Source: UMGS1387 sp045540015
GTDB lineage: Bacteria; Bacillota; Clostridia; Oscillospirales; CAG-382
Reading direction: 5' to 3'
DNA: 27,246 nt
Assembly (NCBI GenBank): GCA_045540015.1
Contig: JAZQGP010000005.1
Location: forward strand, 1-27,246
The position numbers and the translations under genes were made by a program. Shown here piece by piece: positions 23,028-27,246 of this stretch. Below the pieces are notes generated by a model, which did no database searches, was not told the DNA's origin, and saw nothing but the letters and a program-made list of their open reading frames with translations. The number at the start of each line of letters is the position of its first letter. Position 1 is the first letter of the stretch.

Positions 23028-26000
23028 TTATTTTATCATTTCAACCTTTACATTGTCTACCTGATAGCATGCCGATGAGGTGTCGCTCGTAGGCTCGGCA
23101 TAAAATGATACCTGCTGACGAAGGTTAGATGACATCTTTCCTACGGTAAATGTGTCTTCAACATGCACCCATGAGCCGTCTCTTGATACTTCATGACTCT
23201 TTATAACGTGCTCAACGCTATCTTTACCCTCTTCATAGTATCTGATATTGGTGCTTACCTTTATATCAACACCGTTTCCGTTTGTGTCGGGAATTGCTCT
23301 TACATCGTAGCTGAACTTATACGTTTTACCCGATTCAAACGGATACTCGTGTATAAAGTACGTCCATCCTTTCCCTTTTGCACCGTTTACATTATATACA
23401 CGGTTATTTGCATCCTTGGGGTCCTGAATATTGGTAACGGCAGCACCCATAGAGGTAAAGGTGCAAATACCTGCTTTTTCCGCATCGCCGTTTATTATTC
23501 CCGAGGAGGTATCCTCAACCTCCACAAAATCAGCATCGGGAATAAATCTGATGTAGTCTATGTCCATAGTTCCGACTGTATTGAACGGGTCAAAGCGGAT
23601 GCTCGTTATTGTATCCTTCCATGTGCCGACCGAGGAGAAATCAACTGTATAGGTTTCCCAGTCCTTAGACTCTGTTTCGCTGTTCTGTTTAACCCAGATT
23701 GACTTCTTTTCGTTCCATTCCGTATCTTTATCTGTAATAAAATAGAATGCAAAGGACTGTCTTCCGGGAGTATCATACTTATACCGTATTCTGATTTCCG
23801 CCTTGGGATACTGTTTTGCATTGAAGTTTAATCCGCGTGTCGACTGAACCATTGAAGGATCCGCATATCCCGATGCTCTGTTATCAAACGTGATATACTC
23901 TGCATTCGGCATAATCGTTGCTCTTGAGGACGACCAGCTTTCGGCTTCATGCGAATTGAATTCCCATGCTCCGGGCTGCAGGCTTGTCGCAGAGTCATAG
24001 AGCCCCTTTTCATTGGTTTCAACATCTACACGGTTTTGAGCTTTATCATAATTGCAATAGAAGCCAAGCTCTGCGCAAAGTGTTTCAAAGCAAAGCATCG
24101 GAAGTCCGTCTGTAGTATAAAGCGTATAGCCGAGCTTCTTTTCCTTGCCGTTTGAAACATACTTATCGCTTCCTACCGTGAATTTCACCTTATTACCGTC
24201 AGCTTCAAGCGTCAGGCTCTTTTCTGCGTGATTCCAGGTCATGAAGGTATGAAGAAGATTGTGCATGCTTGTTTCGGGGTCGAAAGCAAACAGGAGTCTG
24301 TCACCTTTATTTTCCGGGAGCACCTTACTCTGAGCAAGAATACCGTTTATATAGAGCTTCGGGCTTTCTTCTACACGCTTCTGATATTCTACTTCTGTTT
24401 TATTTCTGATAAATTCTACCGCTTTGACCGTAAACGTAATATTATTGCCGTTTGCCGGGTCGAGTCTGAGGCTTGTGAGAACTCCCTGCCATTCCGGCTG
24501 CGATGAAAAGTCAAAATCATAGACCGTCATTTCGGATGCAGTTGTGCTGATTCTGACAGATTTTGTTTCGGAATGCTGAGGATTATCGGCAGTTCCGTAG
24601 TATATCTGAATGTTATTGCCTGCAGGCACATTTGCATGAACTCTTACACCGCTGATGTTTTCAAGCGAAACACCCTTTGCAAAAACCCCTTTGAGCATCA
24701 CCTGGAAGTCATCAGAATTACTTGTTGCCGTAACGCCCTCATCCGTATACTTTATATTATCACATTTAACAAGGCTTACGGTGCTTTCATTTACATCAAT
24801 TCTCTGTGCAACCTCATATTCAGGCTCTCTCGAATTGTATTCAAAGCTTTGCTGGCGGCGAAGGTATCTTGCATACTGCGGATAAAGTCTGTTAATACGC
24901 GCCGCCTGCTCTTCTGTCGGAATTTCGTCCTCATGGTCTGACGGAAGATCCGTAAAATGCTTTCTGAGTACATCGAGATAGCCGAACTCATTAAGTCCCG
25001 AGGGCATGATATATGTTCCCTCTCCGTATTCGTTCCAGGTGGAGAGCCAGACAAGCTTTTCCTGCCATGTTCCCTTTTCTGCGTATGTGGGAAGATACTC
25101 GTTCTTTACCCAGTCAAAGCACTTGTCGTAGTTTTCCACCGTCATGAGAGGCTTTCTGCCTGTATCGTTCATCCATGCAAGGTCATTATAGCCCATGCTT
25201 ATTGTAGGAATCTGATATACCTTATCCGAAGCAAGATTGTTCGCTGTATTCATTTCCTTGTTTGCTTCAAATTCGCTTCCTGCACTGAGCCAGTGATAAG
25301 CCGTGCGGTATTCTATTCCGAACCTCTCAAGAGCACTGGGCGAATCGTTTGCAATAAAAATTGCTCCGTCAAAGCCGTATTCCTTGGCTTTTTCGTTTAC
25401 GTATTCAAGCTCTTTTCTTACATTTTCTTCACTGCCGAACTTCGAGCTTGATTTAAGGCTTGAAGCACCGAACATATCTATAACTATCTTGTTGTCAAGC
25501 GTGAAATAATTTTCGTCAAGGAAATAGTTTTCAAACCAATAGGGCACTATATATTTTCTGAAGTTATTGAGATTGTATCCCGAACCGCACTCCATGATTA
25601 TACAGTACTTCATGTAGTCCTGATACTTTGCGTGCTGAAGAGCATCGTTGAGCTGATAGCCGTTTCTCGGAGACTTGATAGGTCCGTCTGTTACATCGGG
25701 ATACCAGCAGAGAGCCTGAACATCAATACCGTGTTCGACCATGAACTTGATTTCCCAGTCTGCACATTCAACGCTTCCTTCGTCGTAGTAGCCGAGCACA
25801 GGTCTGTTTTCGTCGTAGGGTGTTATGCACGCCCAGCCGAAATGTCTTCCGTTATCGCGCCAGAGAGAGCAAACGTTAAGTCCGACAATGTAGTCTGAAA
25901 AGTCTGCTTTCATTTCAGGCTCTGCTACATAGTCATAATGGTCGGCGTTTGCGTAAACCTTTATGTCGTCAAATCTCGCTCTGCCGTTTTCGGAGAATAT

Positions 26001-27246
26001 TTCAAGCTTATCTACGGCAGCTGCGCTTTTCAGGGTGACTGTGCACATTGTTCTGCCGTTTACGACAATGTCTGCTTTTCCCGTGGACGGATTTGCTTCA
26101 ACGCGCAGTCTGTACCACATGTTTTCCGTGAGCTTCTCGTAGGCAACGCTTCCGTTTGCATACAGAACGCCATTTTGACTCTTAAGCTCAACTGCACAAG
26201 CTTGCCCGCTCATTACCTTAAAGCCTGCGTCCTCGCCGCTCGGGAAAATAGCCAGCATTTCTGCAATATACTTTGTGTCAATCGCTTCAAACGGCTTTGA
26301 AATGTCAGCTTTGCCTGAAAGAATAAGCTCGCCGTTTGTTACATTCACGTTTCCGTTCTTTTTCCAGCCGTAAATCTCTTCGATACCGAAAATATCGAAT
26401 ATTTCAAACACGCCGTAATTTGCAACGATGTTGATTAATCCGGGTTTGATATGTGTTTTTGATTCTTCATCAACAGCATAACGGAAATTGAGAATGTTAT
26501 CCGAAAGGAGCTCGCTTTCACCGCAATTCACATTATTTATAAATGTAATCGCTTTGCCTGCGGTCTGGTCAAGGTATATTCTGAAGTTTTCATTAACTCC
26601 CTCATTACATTCGGCAATAGGCGTGTATTTTCCGTCTTTTCCGAGAACAGCCCACTTGCCGTCAACAACCTTTACGGTGTAAACACTCTTGCCGTCCTCA
26701 TCGCGGAATTCAACATATGCGCCGTTTCCGTATGCAGCACAGGAAAACTCGGCAACAAGCTTTTCGCCCTCTGTCTTATTAACTTCCTTTATGAGAGCCG
26801 CGCCTTCGTTATCGCTGATATCCGTGACAACCGAAACTGCTTCTTCAATGGAAACTCTCGGTGCACCGCCGCGATTGTCAAGCACCCAGCCGGAGTCAAG
26901 GCTTTCATGCGTTCCCGTTTTTCCGCCGACAATACTTGTTTTGTAATCTCCATCGTTGAATACAAGCTGATATGCATCATGCACATTGTATTCCTTGAGA
27001 GCTTTTTCAAGTCTGTTTTCGGGAATAGCAACGCGGTTTATAATTGCCGCAGCTTCGCTTCTCTTGATGTCTGCATCGGGGTTAAATGTACCGTATGCAT
27101 CAGAGCCCATTACTACGCCTGCCTTATAGAGCATAAGGATTTTTTCTGCGTAGTCGGAAGCAATGTTTACGTCGGGAATGAATTTAACGTCATTCTTTGC
27201 GGCAAACTCACTTGCGGGAACAGCATCCGCAAAAAGAGCACCCATT
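23028..27246 (-). CDS. SLH-anchored GH99/WbsX-like glycoside hydrolase (5' end cut by window)
   Basis: At least 1405 residues are present; the first one in frame (27245) aligns to residue 135 of the 1670-residue paralog. So the signal peptide and the first SLH domains lie outside the window. In order: the end of an SLH domain and a further SLH (about 1-80), LamG-like modules (90-285 and 293-432), the GH99/WbsX-like domain (about 450-800) with WNEYGEG (Glu739, Glu742), one sandwich (810-947), the stalk domain (963-1078), another sandwich (1092-1236) and a CBM4_9-like domain (1246-1405). It keeps the C-terminal domain that the 1670-residue paralog lacks. It has its own terminator. Confidence 0.85.
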   Translation of the reverse strand, partial: MGALFADAVPASEFAAKNDVKFIPDVNIASDYAEKILMLYKAGVVMGSDAYGTFNPDADIKRSEAAAIINRVAIPENRLEKALKEYNVHDAYQLVFNDGDYKTSIVGGKTGTHESLDSGWVLDNRGGAPRVSIEEAVSVVTDISDNEGAALIKEVNKTEGEKLVAEFSCAAYGNGAYVEFRDEDGKSVYTVKVVDGKWAVLGKDGKYTPIAECNEGVNENFRIYLDQTAGKAITFINNVNCGESELLSDNILNFRYAVDEESKTHIKPGLINIVANYGVFEIFDIFGIEEIYGWKKNGNVNVTNGELILSGKADISKPFEAIDTKYIAEMLAIFPSGEDAGFKVMSGQACAVELKSQNGVLYANGSVAYEKLTENMWYRLRVEANPSTGKADIVVNGRTMCTVTLKSAAAVDKLEIFSENGRARFDDIKVYANADHYDYVAEPEMKADFSDYIVGLNVCSLWRDNGRHFGWACITPYDENRPVLGYYDEGSVECADWEIKFMVEHGIDVQALCWYPDVTDGPIKSPRNGYQLNDALQHAKYQDYMKYCIIMECGSGYNLNNFRKYIVPYWFENYFLDENYFTLDNKIVIDMFGASSLKSSSKFGSEENVRKELEYVNEKAKEYGFDGAIFIANDSPSALERFGIEYRTAYHWLSAGSEFEANKEMNTANNLASDKVYQIPTISMGYNDLAWMNDTGRKPLMTVENYDKCFDWVKNEYLPTYAEKGTWQEKLVWLSTWNEYGEGTYIMPSGLNEFGYLDVLRKHFTDLPSDHEDEIPTEEQAARINRLYPQYARYLRRQQSFEYNSREPEYEVAQRIDVNESTVSLVKCDNIKYTDEGVTATSNSDDFQVMLKGVFAKGVSLENISGVRVHANVPAGNNIQIYYGTADNPQHSETKSVRISTTASEMTVYDFDFSSQPEWQGVLTSLRLDPANGNNITFTVKAVEFIRNKTEVEYQKRVEESPKLYINGILAQSKVLPENKGDRLLFAFDPETSMHNLLHTFMTWNHAEKSLTLEADGNKVKFTVGSDKYVSNGKEKKLGYTLYTTDGLPMLCFETLCAELGFYCNYDKAQNRVDVETNEKGLYDSATSLQPGAWEFNSHEAESWSSSRATIMPNAEYITFDNRASGYADPSMVQSTRGLNFNAKQYPKAEIRIRYKYDTPGRQSFAFYFITDKDTEWNEKKSIWVKQNSETESKDWETYTVDFSSVGTWKDTITSIRFDPFNTVGTMDIDYIRFIPDADFVEVEDTSSGIINGDAEKAGICTFTSMGAAVTNIQDPKDANNRVYNVNGAKGKGWTYFIHEYPFESGKTYKFSYDVRAIPDTNGNGVDIKVSTNIRYYEEGKDSVEHVIKSHEVSRDGSWVHVEDTFTVGKMSSNLRQQVSFYAEPTSDTSSACYQVDNVKVEMIK

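Overview
The window looks like a piece of a low-GC, Gram-positive, anaerobic Clostridia chromosome, probably from a gut-type fermenter. The signs are Shine-Dalgarno sites of the AGGAGG type, S-layer homology (SLH) surface anchoring, a CotJC-type manganese catalase, the clostridial NifU-like/GGGtGRT gene pair, a PduL phosphotransacylase and a tRNA with encoded CCA. A relative of Monoglobus-like polysaccharide degraders is possible, judging only from the style of the giant SLH proteins and the KDG kinase. I cannot confirm this without a search.

Layout. (1) 1-570: the start of a minus-strand dihydroorotase gene (pyrC, cut by the window edge) behind a leader with a terminator hairpin and a PyrR-like loop. 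Its codon use differs from everything that follows. (2) 608-4773: stress, redox and cofactor genes: low-molecular-weight phosphatase, Mn catalase, PnuC transporter with a switch-like leader, nitroreductase with a Crp/Fnr regulator, and a divergent [4Fe-4S] protein. (3) 4856-6482: cytidine-deaminase-family protein, tRNA-Leu(CAA), a small membrane protein, and an intergenic patch of short palindromes. (4) 6506-9331: a four-gene minus-strand unit encoding a sensory-rhodopsin-transducer-like protein, PduL, a NifU-like scaffold and GGGtGRT. (5) 9430-13151: rlmH, a KDG-type sugar kinase and a YitT membrane protein, separated by dense interspersed and tandem hairpin repeats. (6) 13139-27246: three tandem paralogous secreted proteins (1450, 1670 and more than 1405 residues), each built around a GH99/WbsX-like catalytic domain with many beta-sandwich modules.

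How the genes fit together. The three giant proteins probably form a cell-surface and secreted glycan-degrading set. Two carry SLH anchors and one has only a signal peptide. The sugar kinase and PduL fit fermentation of the released sugars to acyl-phosphates and acids. Fe-S, flavin and Mn proteins with a Crp/Fnr regulator fit an anaerobe coping with oxidants.

The most unusual signals are the GH99-like array itself, a hairpin-repeat family that abuts or contains the stop codons of three different genes and shows compensatory stem changes, and a structured leader before pnuC that I could not assign to a known riboswitch class.
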